A stretch of 5,807 nt of DNA from Devosiaceae bacterium (GCA_021648375.1 JAKISW010000064.1:1-5807); one strand, 5' to 3'; shown: positions 1 through 5,807, counted from the stretch's first letter. The notes: generated from the letters alone by a model not told the origin. A program made the numbers and translations.

Positions 1-2003
1 TGACTCATGGAGCGCAGATTGTTCACATAGCCAAACATATTAGCCAGCGGAACAAACGCCTCAATCATCGTTGCAACGCCACGCGCCTCGGTTCCCTGAA
101 TTTGCCCGCGACGGGAATTCAGATCACCAATGACATCTCCCATATAGTCCTCGGGAGTAATAACTTCCACCTTCATTATAGGCTCAAGAAGCTTTGGGCC
201 CGCTTGTTTAAGAGCATCACGAAAACCCATACGGCCCGCAATCTCAAAAGCCAGCACAGAACTATCAACATCATGATAGGCACCATCGGTCAAAATAACC
301 TTGACATCGACAACCGGAAAACCAATCAGAACACCGGCTCCCATTACGCTGTTAACGCCTTTTTGCACACCGGGAATATACTCTTTGGGAATATTTCCAC
401 CAACGATCGTATTGTCGAATTCAAAACCGGCACCAGCTTCGTTGGGCATAACAGTCATCTTAATACGTGCAAACTGCCCAGAACCACCTGATTGTTTCTT
501 ATGGGTATAGTCAATATCGCACGATTTGGTGATAGTTTCGCGATAGGCAACCTGAGGCTGACCAATATTAGCCTCAACGTTAAACTCGCGCCTCATGCGA
601 TCAATCAGAATATCCAGGTGCAATTCGCCCATGCCTGAAATAATTGTCTGTCCGCTCTCTTCATCCGAAGCAACACGAAAACTGGGATCTTCGGCCGCCA
701 AACGATTAAGCGCAACACCCATTTTTTCCTGGTCAGCCTTGGTTTTTGGCTCAACAGCGATGGAAATAACCGGATCCGGGAATTCCATACGCTCAAGAAT
801 AACCTGAGAATTAGAAGCACTCAGCGTATCGCCGGTAGTTGTGTCTTTAAGCCCCACAACTGCAACAATATCACCCGCATAAGCTTCAGCAATCTGCTCA
901 CGAGAATTGGAGTGCATCTCGAACATACGGCCGACACGCTCGCGCCTGCCCTTAACGGTATTTTCCAGTGTATCACCGGCAGCCAGCATGCCTGAATAAA
1001 TGCGGCAAAATGTCAAAGAACCCATATGAGGATCATTGGCCACCTTGAACGCCAGCATGGAAAGAGGAGCGCTATCAGAAGCTTCGCGAGTAATAGGCTC
1101 TTCAGTATTTGCATCAATGCCTACAACAGGTGGAATATCCACCGGCGAAGGCAAAAAATCAATCACAGCATCAAGTAAAGGCTGCACGCCTTTGTTTTTG
1201 AAAGCGGAACCACAAAGAACCGGGAAAAATTTAACATCAACTGTTCCCTGGCGGATAAGACGGCGAATTGTAGCCACATCAGGCATTTCACCTTCAAGAT
1301 AGGCCTCGGTCGCTGCATCATCAATATCAACGATGGTCTCGATCATATCCTCGCGAAATTCTGCAGCCTTTTCTTTAAGGTCGTCAGGAATTTCAACAAC
1401 GTCCCATTTGGCACCAAGACTTTCATCGCGCCAGACATGAGCCTTCATTTCGATGAGATCAACCACACCGACAAATTCATTCTCAGCGCCAATTGGCAGC
1501 TGAACAACAACCGGTTTACCACCAAGGCGGCTCTTGATCATTTCAACCGAACGATAAAAATCAGCGCCGACCTTGTCCATTTTGTTGACAAAAATCATCC
1601 GTGGAACATTATATTTGTCCGCCTGACGCCAGACTGTCTCAGTCTGAGGTTCAACACCGGCATTGGCATCCAAAAGAGCAATCGCTCCATCAAGCACCCG
1701 CAAAGAACGCTCAACTTCAATGGTAAAATCCACGTGTCCCGGCGTATCAATAATATTGAAACGATGAGTTTTGCCATCCCGGTCATCCCAGAACGTGGTG
1801 GTGGCAGCAGAGGTAATGGTAATACCACGCTCCTGCTCCTGCTCCATCCAATCCATGGTGGCAGCACCATCATGAACTTCACCAATCTTGTGGCTTTTGC
1901 CCGTATAATAGAGCACCCGCTCGGTGGTGGTGGTTTTACCCGCATCAATATGGGCCATAATGCCGAAATTGCGGTAATCTTTGATATTATATTCGCGCGC
2001 CAT
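1..2003 (-). CDS. fusA: Elongation factor G, 3' end cut by window
   Basis: EF-G is the cytoplasmic translational GTPase that drives tRNA-mRNA translocation and, with ribosome recycling factor, splits post-termination ribosomes. I translated 667 codons from ATG at 2003 and found no stop or frameshift. The GTPase motifs are all visible: P-loop AHIDAGKTT (17-25), switch I RGITI (59-63), DTPGH (86-90, with catalytic-type His90), NKMD (140-143) and the GSA motif (265-267). Domain IV carries HKKQSGGSGQFARIK (501-515) and the tip loop DGAYHDVDSS (573-582), whose His577 matches E. coli His583. The last readable residues, FGYVNNLRSMS, belong to domain V, so about 25 C-terminal residues lie outside the window (family length is about 690-700). 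The MAREYNIKDYRN start fits the family and follows an AGGGAA Shine-Dalgarno. It is the third gene of the str unit, 15 nt after rpsG. tuf often follows it, but that lies outside the window. Confidence 0.98.
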   Translation of the reverse strand, partial: MAREYNIKDYRNFGIMAHIDAGKTTTTERVLYYTGKSHKIGEVHDGAATMDWMEQEQERGITITSAATTTFWDDRDGKTHRFNIIDTPGHVDFTIEVERSLRVLDGAIALLDANAGVEPQTETVWRQADKYNVPRMIFVNKMDKVGADFYRSVEMIKSRLGGKPVVVQLPIGAENEFVGVVDLIEMKAHVWRDESLGAKWDVVEIPDDLKEKAAEFREDMIETIVDIDDAATEAYLEGEMPDVATIRRLIRQGTVDVKFFPVLCGSAFKNKGVQPLLDAVIDFLPSPVDIPPVVGIDANTEEPITREASDSAPLSMLAFKVANDPHMGSLTFCRIYSGMLAAGDTLENTVKGRRERVGRMFEMHSNSREQIAEAYAGDIVAVVGLKDTTTGDTLSASNSQVILERMEFPDPVISIAVEPKTKADQEKMGVALNRLAAEDPSFRVASDEESGQTIISGMGELHLDILIDRMRREFNVEANIGQPQVAYRETITKSCDIDYTHKKQSGGSGQFARIKMTVMPNEAGAGFEFDNTIVGGNIPKEYIPGVQKGVNSVMGAGVLIGFPVVDVKVILTDGAYHDVDSSVLAFEIAGRMGFRDALKQAGPKLLEPIMKVEVITPEDYMGDVIGDLNSRRGQIQGTEARGVATMIEAFVPLANMFGYVNNLRSMS

Positions 2004-2014
2004 AATCCGTACCG

Positions 2015-2020
2015 TTCCCT
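2015..2020 (-). promoter_or_regulatory. Shine-Dalgarno of fusA, overlapping rpsG stop
   Basis: The minus strand reads AGGGAA, whose first two bases are the AG of the rpsG TAG stop, 11 nt before the fusA ATG. The layout copies the rpsL-rpsG junction (15-nt gap, SD fused to the stop), which suggests translational coupling along the str mRNA. Confidence 0.65.
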
Positions 2021-2489
2021 ACCAGCGATAGTGCGAGAACGCACGGTTAGCTTCGGCCATGCGATGAGTATCTTCGCGTTTTTTAACGGCCTGCCCACGC
2101 GAATTCATTGCATCCAGCAATTCACCACAAAGACGTTCAATCATGGTGTTTTCACCGCGCTTGCGCGAGCTTTCAATCAACCAGCGAATAGCAAGAGCCT
2201 GTTGACGCTCAGTACGAACCTCAACCGGAACCTGATAGGTTGCACCACCAACCCGGCGGGAGCGAACTTCAACAGACGGACGGATATTTTCCAATGCCTG
2301 ATGAAAGACCCCAACCGGATCTTGCTTAACCCGATCCTGAACCAGATCAAACGCGCCATAAACAATGCGTTCGGCGGTGGATTTTTTACCATCCTTCATC
2401 AGTGAATTCATAAATTTGGAAACTACCAGATCGCCAAATTTTGGATCGGGAATAACTTCACGTTTCTCTGCACGGTGCCTGCGGGACAT
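2019..2489 (-). CDS. rpsG: 30S ribosomal protein S7
   Basis: S7 is the primary 16S rRNA-binding protein that nucleates assembly of the 30S head and lines the E site. The frame encodes 156 residues, the usual length for short-form S7, and ends in TAG. It begins MSRRHRAEKREVIPDPKFGD, a diagnostic S7 N-terminus with a basic rRNA-binding arm. It continues with KFMNSLMKDGKKSTAE (26-41), the RSRRVGGATYQVP segment of the E-site beta-hairpin (about 77-89), and a C-terminus rich in Arg/Lys that ends AFSHYRW. The ATG at 2489 is preceded by AAGGAG that overlaps the rpsL stop. It sits 15 nt after rpsL and 15 nt before fusA, which is standard str order. In E. coli, S7 represses its own operon by binding a roughly 100-nt rpsL-rpsG spacer. 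The gap here is too short to hold such a site. Confidence 0.98.
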   Translation of the reverse strand: MSRRHRAEKREVIPDPKFGDLVVSKFMNSLMKDGKKSTAERIVYGAFDLVQDRVKQDPVGVFHQALENIRPSVEVRSRRVGGATYQVPVEVRTERQQALAIRWLIESSRKRGENTMIERLCGELLDAMNSRGQAVKKREDTHRMAEANRAFSHYRW

Positions 2490-2500
2490 TTCTGAATAAA

Positions 2501-2506
2501 CTCCTT
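2501..2506 (-). promoter_or_regulatory. Shine-Dalgarno of rpsG, overlapping rpsL stop
   Basis: The minus strand reads AAGGAG, whose first two bases are the last two of the rpsL TAA stop. It lies 11 nt before the rpsG ATG. The overlap implies that ribosomes finishing rpsL are well placed to re-initiate on rpsG. Confidence 0.8.
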
Positions 2507-2876
2507 ACTTCGGACGCTTGGCGCCGTACTTCGAACGGCGTTGTCTGCGATCCTTGACACTCTGAGTATCCAGAACGCCACGCAAAATGTGATAACGAAC
2601 ACCAGGCAAATCGCGAACACGACCACCGCGAATAAGCACAACAGAGTGCTCCTGCAGATTGTGCCCCTCACCCGGGATATATGAAATAACTTCGCGTTGA
2701 TTGGTCAGACGAACCTTTGCAACCTTGCGTAGAGCCGAGTTAGGCTTTTTTGGTGTCGTGGTATAAACACGCGTGCAAACACCGCGCTTCTGCGGATTAG
2801 CTTCCATAGCGGGAACTTTGTTCCGCTTGGGCTTTGGTTGCCGCGGCTTGCGGATCAGCTGGTTTATGGTCGGCAT
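2505..2876 (-). CDS. rpsL: 30S ribosomal protein S12
   Basis: S12 sits at the decoding centre of the 30S subunit, where it helps monitor codon-anticodon pairing and controls accuracy. The gene encodes 123 residues, the normal bacterial length. Visible signatures are MPTINQLIRKPR at the N-terminus, TTTPKKPNSALRKVAKVRL (39-57), IPGEGHNLQEHS (67-78) and the C-terminal RRQRRSKYGAKRPK. Lys43 of the PKKPNS loop is present. Position 88, usually Lys in GGRVKDLPG, is Arg (codon CGC at 2613-2615). Asp89, the residue that RimO methylthiolates in E. coli, is kept. I chose the ATG at 2876, not the in-frame ATG at 2987, because family proteins start MPTINQ and an AAGAGGG Shine-Dalgarno lies 10 nt upstream. 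The 37-residue extension is unlike any S12. This is the first gene of the str unit. Confidence 0.98.
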   Translation of the reverse strand: MPTINQLIRKPRQPKPKRNKVPAMEANPQKRGVCTRVYTTTPKKPNSALRKVAKVRLTNQREVISYIPGEGHNLQEHSVVLIRGGRVRDLPGVRYHILRGVLDTQSVKDRRQRRSKYGAKRPK

Positions 2877-2886
2877 TGCGCTCGAA

Positions 2887-2893
2887 CCCTCTT
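2887..2893 (-). promoter_or_regulatory. Shine-Dalgarno of rpsL
   Basis: The minus strand reads AAGAGGG, 10 nt before the ATG at 2876. It decides the rpsL start in favour of the 123-residue protein over the longer in-frame ATG at 2987. Confidence 0.8.
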
Positions 2894-2940
2894 GCTTTTT
2901 GTTCCAAACAATTCTTTTAGAAAATCCATAACAAACAAAC

Positions 2941-2977
2941 AGCGCCAACAAGCCCAAAAATAAAGGCAAGCGGCGCT
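2941..2977 (-). promoter_or_regulatory. Attenuator-like hairpin in the rpsL leader
   Basis: In the untranslated leader, AGCGCC (2977-2972) can pair perfectly with GGCGCT (2946-2941). An inner GCC/GGC pairing (2967-2965 with 2954-2952) is possible across a U-rich loop. The 3' arm runs directly into GTTTGTTTGTT, a U-rich but interrupted tract, about 64 nt before the rpsL start. It could act as a weak attenuator, a protein-binding site or a processing signal. The pairing is visible; a role is inferred. A short competing stem, AGCG/CGCT, lies at its 5' edge. Confidence 0.35.
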
Positions 2978-3030
2978 TTCGCTGCATTGGAACACTTCAA
3001 AACAAAGAAGCGCTCATACACCAACAATTG

Positions 3031-3123
3031 CTACGTCTTTTCATCCAATGATGTGTTTGAATTTTTTTTGAAATCCTCACCATGTGGGGCGAAGGTTCGT
3101 ATATTAAATTCACGACCGATCAT
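3031..3123 (-). CDS. Possible 30-codon leader ORF upstream of rpsL
   Basis: An ATG at 3123 lies only 5-7 nt downstream of the predicted transcription start. It opens a frame of 30 codons that begins MIGREFNIRTFAPHGEDF and closes with TAG at 3031. The product would be hydrophilic, with no membrane segment or recognisable family. There is no Shine-Dalgarno, so it would have to be translated from a nearly leaderless mRNA. An open frame of this length is expected by chance fairly often. It is listed only because of its position at the very start of the str leader. I do not recognise it. Confidence 0.15.
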   Translation of the reverse strand: MIGREFNIRTFAPHGEDFKKNSNTSLDEKT

Positions 3124-3135
3124 TAAGATGCGCTG

Positions 3136-3187
3136 GCTATACCTGCCCCTAACCGGGCCGTCAAGTGTTTGTTTATGAAATTGTTAC
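3136..3187 (-). promoter_or_regulatory. Probable housekeeping promoter of the str unit
   Basis: On the minus strand the -35 TTGACG (3159-3164) and -10 TATAGC (3136-3141) are separated by exactly 17 bp. Upstream of the -35, 3165-3187 is rich in A and T runs (AACAATTTCATAAACAAACA), which resembles an UP element. The bases just after the -10, CAGCGCA, form a GC-rich discriminator, the feature linked to ppGpp/DksA control of stable RNA and ribosomal protein promoters in other proteobacteria. The predicted start of transcription is near 3128-3130, giving a leader of about 250 nt before rpsL. The promoter sits downstream of the rpoC terminator, where a separate str promoter is needed. The box match is seen directly; activity and stringent control are inferred. 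Confidence 0.72.
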
Positions 3188-3624
3188 CTCTGACTTAGGT
3201 TTATATGCCTCACCCCTATCCACGTGAGATTTTCGGTTAAAAAGACTTCCTGGAAGGCAGTCAGGTGTCACCTTGAGGACCTAAACCTTTAATCGTTTGT
3301 CGATCGACAACTACATTCGGGTGTGATTCGATTGCCAAAAAGCAATGCGTGAGTATTTGTGCCAAGCCCGAGTATGACGCAGCATCACTAAAATGAGGAA
3401 GTGCCCCGGATTTAGTTTTCACTACCGCACCACATAAGACTTAATGTTCACCGCAGCAGCACCATGGACAGGACGCACTTCCCCGGACTTGATGGGCCCC
3501 GCATCAGGCGCTAGCGATATCCCGGCTCTGGGGCCAAGAAGGTGCAAGAAAACTGGGTGATCGAAAAGACACGTGAGAGCAAAAGCGGGTACTCGGGGCA
3601 AGCTCGATCCTAAACAACACTTGT
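3165..3624. other. Long non-coding spacer between rpo and str units
   Basis: About 460 bp lie between the rpoC terminator and the str -35 box, with no credible gene on either strand. I checked for tRNA, RNase P RNA, SRP RNA, 6S RNA and tmRNA landmarks and recognised none. It does hold several dyads: 3197-3203 with 3282-3288, CTCAC/GTGAG at 3209-3213 and 3224-3228, AGGTGTCACCT at 3263-3273, the 14-bp palindrome at 3297-3310, ATTGC/GCAAT around 3332-3345, CCCGAGTA/TACTCGGG at 3367-3374 and 3590-3597, GGAAGTGC/GCACTTCC at 3397-3404 and 3475-3482, and GGCCCC/GGGGCC at 3495-3500 and 3530-3535. One or two 8-bp dyads are expected by chance in this length, so a structured RNA is possible but not shown. 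Confidence 0.5.
3297..3310. repeat. Perfect 14-bp palindrome
   Basis: TTGTCGATCGACAA reads the same on both strands with no central gap. It lies about 133 bp upstream of the str -35 box, in the non-coding spacer. Its shape suits a dimeric DNA-binding protein better than an RNA hairpin, since there is no loop. No matching regulator is encoded in the window, so an operator role is a guess. Confidence 0.4.
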
Positions 3625-3657
3625 AAAAAAAACGGGGCCGCCAAAAGGCAACCCCGT
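3625..3657 (-). terminator. Intrinsic terminator after rpoC
   Basis: On the minus strand an 11-bp stem (3657-3647 with 3642-3632) closes a UUUU loop (3646-3643). The stem is ACGGGGUUGCC against GGCGGCCCCGU, with two adjacent G-U wobbles and otherwise Watson-Crick pairs. It runs straight into a tract of seven more U residues (3631-3625). It lies about 58 nt past the rpoC stop and should end the rpo transcript. On the plus strand the stem is followed by CTCAAATTT and not a U tract, so termination is predicted for the minus strand only. Confidence 0.92.
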
Positions 3658-3715
3658 CTCAAATTTAATCAGGGCCAAGACCCAAAAAATTCACACCAGT
3701 TAAGTGCTGAAATCG

Positions 3716-5803
3716 CTATTCCTGCTTGGGACCTTCTTCAGCAGCTGGCGTTTCAACTTCATCCTGCACGCTATCATCGCTCGCAGGTGCTGCTTCTTCC
3801 TTACTGCCAAAAACATCATCAGGATTTATGTCCCCATGACCGTCATCAACCCCCTTATCAACAGTTTCTGCTTCACTCTGAACACTTTCTTCAGGTTTTG
3901 GAGCCGCAAGAGCTGCCGCCTCTGCCTGTCGACGTCTTTCTTCAAGGATAAGATCATCACGACGAGACGCAATATTCTTGAATGCCGCGGTGGCTGCACC
4001 CGTTCCCGCAGGAATAAGACGGCCAACGATAACATTTTCTTTCAAGCCTTCCAAAAGATCAGCCTTGCCGCTAACGGATGCTTCCGTCAGAACACGAGTG
4101 GTCTCCTGGAACGAAGCGGCAGAGATGAACGAGCGGGTTTGTAGTGATGCTTTGGTAATTCCAAGTAATACCGGAACATATTGTGCCGGTTTTTTACCCT
4201 CAGCAACCAATTGCTCGTTCAGCAGATCCAGATCCACCTTATCAATCTGCTCATCCTTGAGCAGACCGGAATCTCCGGGAACGGTAATCTCTGCTTTTTG
4301 CAGCATCTGACGAACGATAACTTCGATATGTTTGTCATTGATGGTCACGCCCTGCAGACGGTAAACCTCCTGAATTTCATTGACCAGATATTTGGCCAAT
4401 TCTTCAACGCCATGAATTGCAAGAATATCATGGGGAGCAGGATTACCATCAATCAGATATTCCCCGCGATCAATCTGATCTCCTTCTTGAAAATGGAATG
4501 GCTTGCTCTTGGGGATAAGGTATTCCACAGGCTCGCCAGTTTCTTCAAATGGCTCAATAATGATGCGGCGCTTGTTTTTATAATCGCGACCAAAACGAAT
4601 GGTACCGCCAATTTCCGCAATCACTGCGTGATCCTTGGGACGGCGGGCTTCAAACAGTTCCGCAACCCTTGGCAGACCACCGGTAATATCGGTAGTTTTT
4701 GCACTATCCAGGGGAATACGAACCAATATGTCGCCCGGTGAGACTTTTTGCCCCGGCTCAACCGCTAGAACCGAATCCACGGAAAGCAGATAACGTGCGT
4801 CTCCGCCTCGAGACAATTTGGAAATCTTACCATCATCATGAAGCGAAATTGCCGGCGTTAAGCCCTCACCGCGTTTTGAAGAACGCCAGTCCACAACCAC
4901 ACGTTTGGTAAAACCGGTTGCCTCATCGGTGGATTCAGCAATCGAAACCCCATCGACCAGATCTTCAAAATTGACCTCGCCGCCAACTTCGGTCAGTAGC
5001 GGACGTGCATAGGGATCCCATTCAACAACCCGCTGACCACGCTTTACATCAGCGCCATCATCAAGCAGCAGGGTGGATCCATAATTGACCCTGTGGGATG
5101 AAAGCTCATTGCCTTTTTTATCAACAATAGCCAACGAAAGATTGCGCCCGAGCACAACCGTATCTCCGTTGGAGTTTTTCACCACATTGCGGTTACGAAT
5201 TTTAATCTTACCCTCAGCACCAGCTTCAAGATATGAATTATCCACCACCTGAGCAGCACCACCAATATGGAAGGTGCGCATGGTAAGCTGAGTACCCGGC
5301 TCACCAATCGACTGGGCCGCAATAACTCCAACGGCCTCACCCTGATTAACCGGTGTTCCCCGGGCCAGATCACGACCATAACAGGCCGCACACACGCCCT
5401 GGCGGATATCACACGTCAATGGAGAACGAATACGAACCATCTGGATATCAGCATTTTCAATGATTTCCACATCGGCCTCAACCAGCAACTGGCCTTTTTT
5501 AGCCAGAACAGTGCCATTCGCATCAATCACATCATCGGCCATTGTGCGGCCAAGAATGCGCTGTCCTAAAGTTGCCACGACCTGCCCACTGTCAACAACC
5601 GGCTCCATGGTCAGACAATTTTCAGTACCACAATCAACTTCGGTGATAATGCTGTCCTGAGCCACATCAACAAGGCGACGGGTAAGATAACCCGAGTTGG
5701 CGGTTTTAAGCGCCGTATCCGCAAGACCTTTACGCGCCCCGTGGGTGGAGTTGAAATATTCGATACCGGTCAAACCCTCTTTAAAGTTTGACGGAATCGG
5801 AGT
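3716..5803 (-). CDS. rpoC: RNA polymerase subunit beta', C-terminal half
   Basis: Beta' is the catalytic clamp subunit of RNA polymerase. About 695 C-terminal residues are readable, roughly half the usual 1,400, from TPIPSNFKEGLT to a TAG stop. Residues are numbered here with the TTG (Leu) codon at 5773 as 1; ten readable codons precede it. The bridge helix lies in HGARKGLADTALKTANSGY (11-29). Zinc ligands Cys48, Cys121, Cys128 and Cys131 match E. coli C814, C888, C895 and C898. The trigger loop SIGEPGTQLTMRTFHIGGA (155-173) holds Met165 and His169, equivalent to M932 and H936. A long beta-rich trigger-loop insertion (SI3-like) follows, then the returning helix TGGLPRVAELFEARRPKD. The C-terminus, GRLIPAGTGAA, leads into an acidic Ala/Glu/Asp-rich tail. 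The TTG at 5773 is an internal Leu and not a start. The frame is preceded by TAA at 5804-5806, where the family has Glu of ETPI; see findings. Confidence 0.97.
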   Translation of the reverse strand, partial: TPIPSNFKEGLTGIEYFNSTHGARKGLADTALKTANSGYLTRRLVDVAQDSIITEVDCGTENCLTMEPVVDSGQVVATLGQRILGRTMADDVIDANGTVLAKKGQLLVEADVEIIENADIQMVRIRSPLTCDIRQGVCAACYGRDLARGTPVNQGEAVGVIAAQSIGEPGTQLTMRTFHIGGAAQVVDNSYLEAGAEGKIKIRNRNVVKNSNGDTVVLGRNLSLAIVDKKGNELSSHRVNYGSTLLLDDGADVKRGQRVVEWDPYARPLLTEVGGEVNFEDLVDGVSIAESTDEATGFTKRVVVDWRSSKRGEGLTPAISLHDDGKISKLSRGGDARYLLSVDSVLAVEPGQKVSPGDILVRIPLDSAKTTDITGGLPRVAELFEARRPKDHAVIAEIGGTIRFGRDYKNKRRIIIEPFEETGEPVEYLIPKSKPFHFQEGDQIDRGEYLIDGNPAPHDILAIHGVEELAKYLVNEIQEVYRLQGVTINDKHIEVIVRQMLQKAEITVPGDSGLLKDEQIDKVDLDLLNEQLVAEGKKPAQYVPVLLGITKASLQTRSFISAASFQETTRVLTEASVSGKADLLEGLKENVIVGRLIPAGTGAATAAFKNIASRRDDLILEERRRQAEAAALAAPKPEESVQSEAETVDKGVDDGHGDINPDDVFGSKEEAAPASDDSVQDEVETPAAEEGPKQE

Positions 5804-5807
5804 TTAA

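Noticed and set aside
1437..2405. A 322-codon open frame on the plus strand
   Set aside because: It lies wholly antisense to fusA and rpsG, has no family resemblance or plausible ribosome binding site, and reads as a shadow of conserved codons on the other strand.
2864..2929. A 21-codon minus-strand ORF (MDFLKELFGTKS...) overlapping the rpsL start by a few bases
   Set aside because: It has no Shine-Dalgarno before its ATG, and its length is expected by chance; the overlap alone is not evidence of coupling.
2877..2987. An in-frame 37-residue N-terminal extension of S12 with a hydrophobic stretch that looks like a signal peptide
   Set aside because: S12 is cytosolic and family members start at MPTINQ. 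The Shine-Dalgarno fits the inner ATG, and no such signal precedes the ATG at 2987.
2987..3178. A 63-codon plus-strand open frame in the rpsL leader and promoter
   Set aside because: It has no recognisable domain or Shine-Dalgarno, and it lies across the predicted promoter and leader of the str unit on the other strand.
3395..3412. GAGGAAGTGCCCCGGA, reminiscent of the GAGGAAAGTCCGGRC landmark of RNase P RNA
   Set aside because: It departs from the invariant bases, and the other conserved blocks of RNase P RNA, such as the partner strand of P4 (ACAGAA), are absent from the spacer.
3221..3578. A 9-bp direct repeat CACGTGAGA at 3221-3229 and 3570-3578
   Set aside because: One such repeat in this length of sequence is not far from chance expectation, and there is no further similarity around the copies.
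3716..5773. TTG at 5773 as the start of a separate 685-residue protein
   Set aside because: The TTG encodes an internal Leu of the RpoC sequence NFKEGLT. Conserved rpoC codons continue upstream of it, and the nearby purine run is only one base away.

Overview
The window is a piece of the conserved RNA polymerase / str ribosomal protein region of a bacterium, almost certainly an alphaproteobacterium. All recognisable genes lie on the minus strand. In the direction of transcription (right to left) the order is rpoC (3' half only), a long non-coding spacer, rpsL (ribosomal protein S12), rpsG (S7) and fusA (elongation factor G, cut by the left edge about 25 codons before its expected end). The alphaproteobacterial assignment rests on the style of the proteins (for example S12 starting MPTINQLIRKPR, the EF-G domain IV loop HKKQSGGSGQFARIK, and an RpoC with the large trigger-loop insertion). 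I cannot name the genus.

Region by region: 3716-5803 is the C-terminal half of the RNA polymerase beta' subunit. It runs from just before the bridge helix through the zinc site, trigger loop and trigger-loop insertion to an acidic tail. An in-frame TAA at 5804-5806 stands where the family has the Glu of its conserved ETPI motif, two bases from the window end. A strong intrinsic terminator at 3625-3657 ends the rpoC transcript. Next come about 460 bp (3165-3624) with no gene that I recognise but with several dyads, including a perfect 14-bp palindrome. At 3136-3164 is a textbook-like promoter with a 17-bp spacer, an A/T-rich upstream tract and a GC-rich discriminator. It should drive rpsL-rpsG-fusA through a leader of about 250 nt, which contains a GC-closed hairpin followed by a U-rich stretch and a possible 30-codon leader ORF.

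The genes form two units: an upstream rpo unit that ends after rpoC, and a separately promoted str unit. Within the str unit both gene junctions are 15 nt, and the downstream Shine-Dalgarno overlaps the upstream stop codon, so translation is probably coupled. The products are the transcription enzyme, two small-subunit proteins (decoding-centre S12 and the head assembly protein S7) and the translocase EF-G.

I found no mobile element, CRISPR array, tRNA or rRNA, and no clear novel system. The points most worth a second look are the natural Arg at S12 position 88 (a streptomycin-resistance position), the unexplained spacer with its leader elements, the absence of room for an E. coli-type S7 operator, and the stop codon in rpoC at the window edge.
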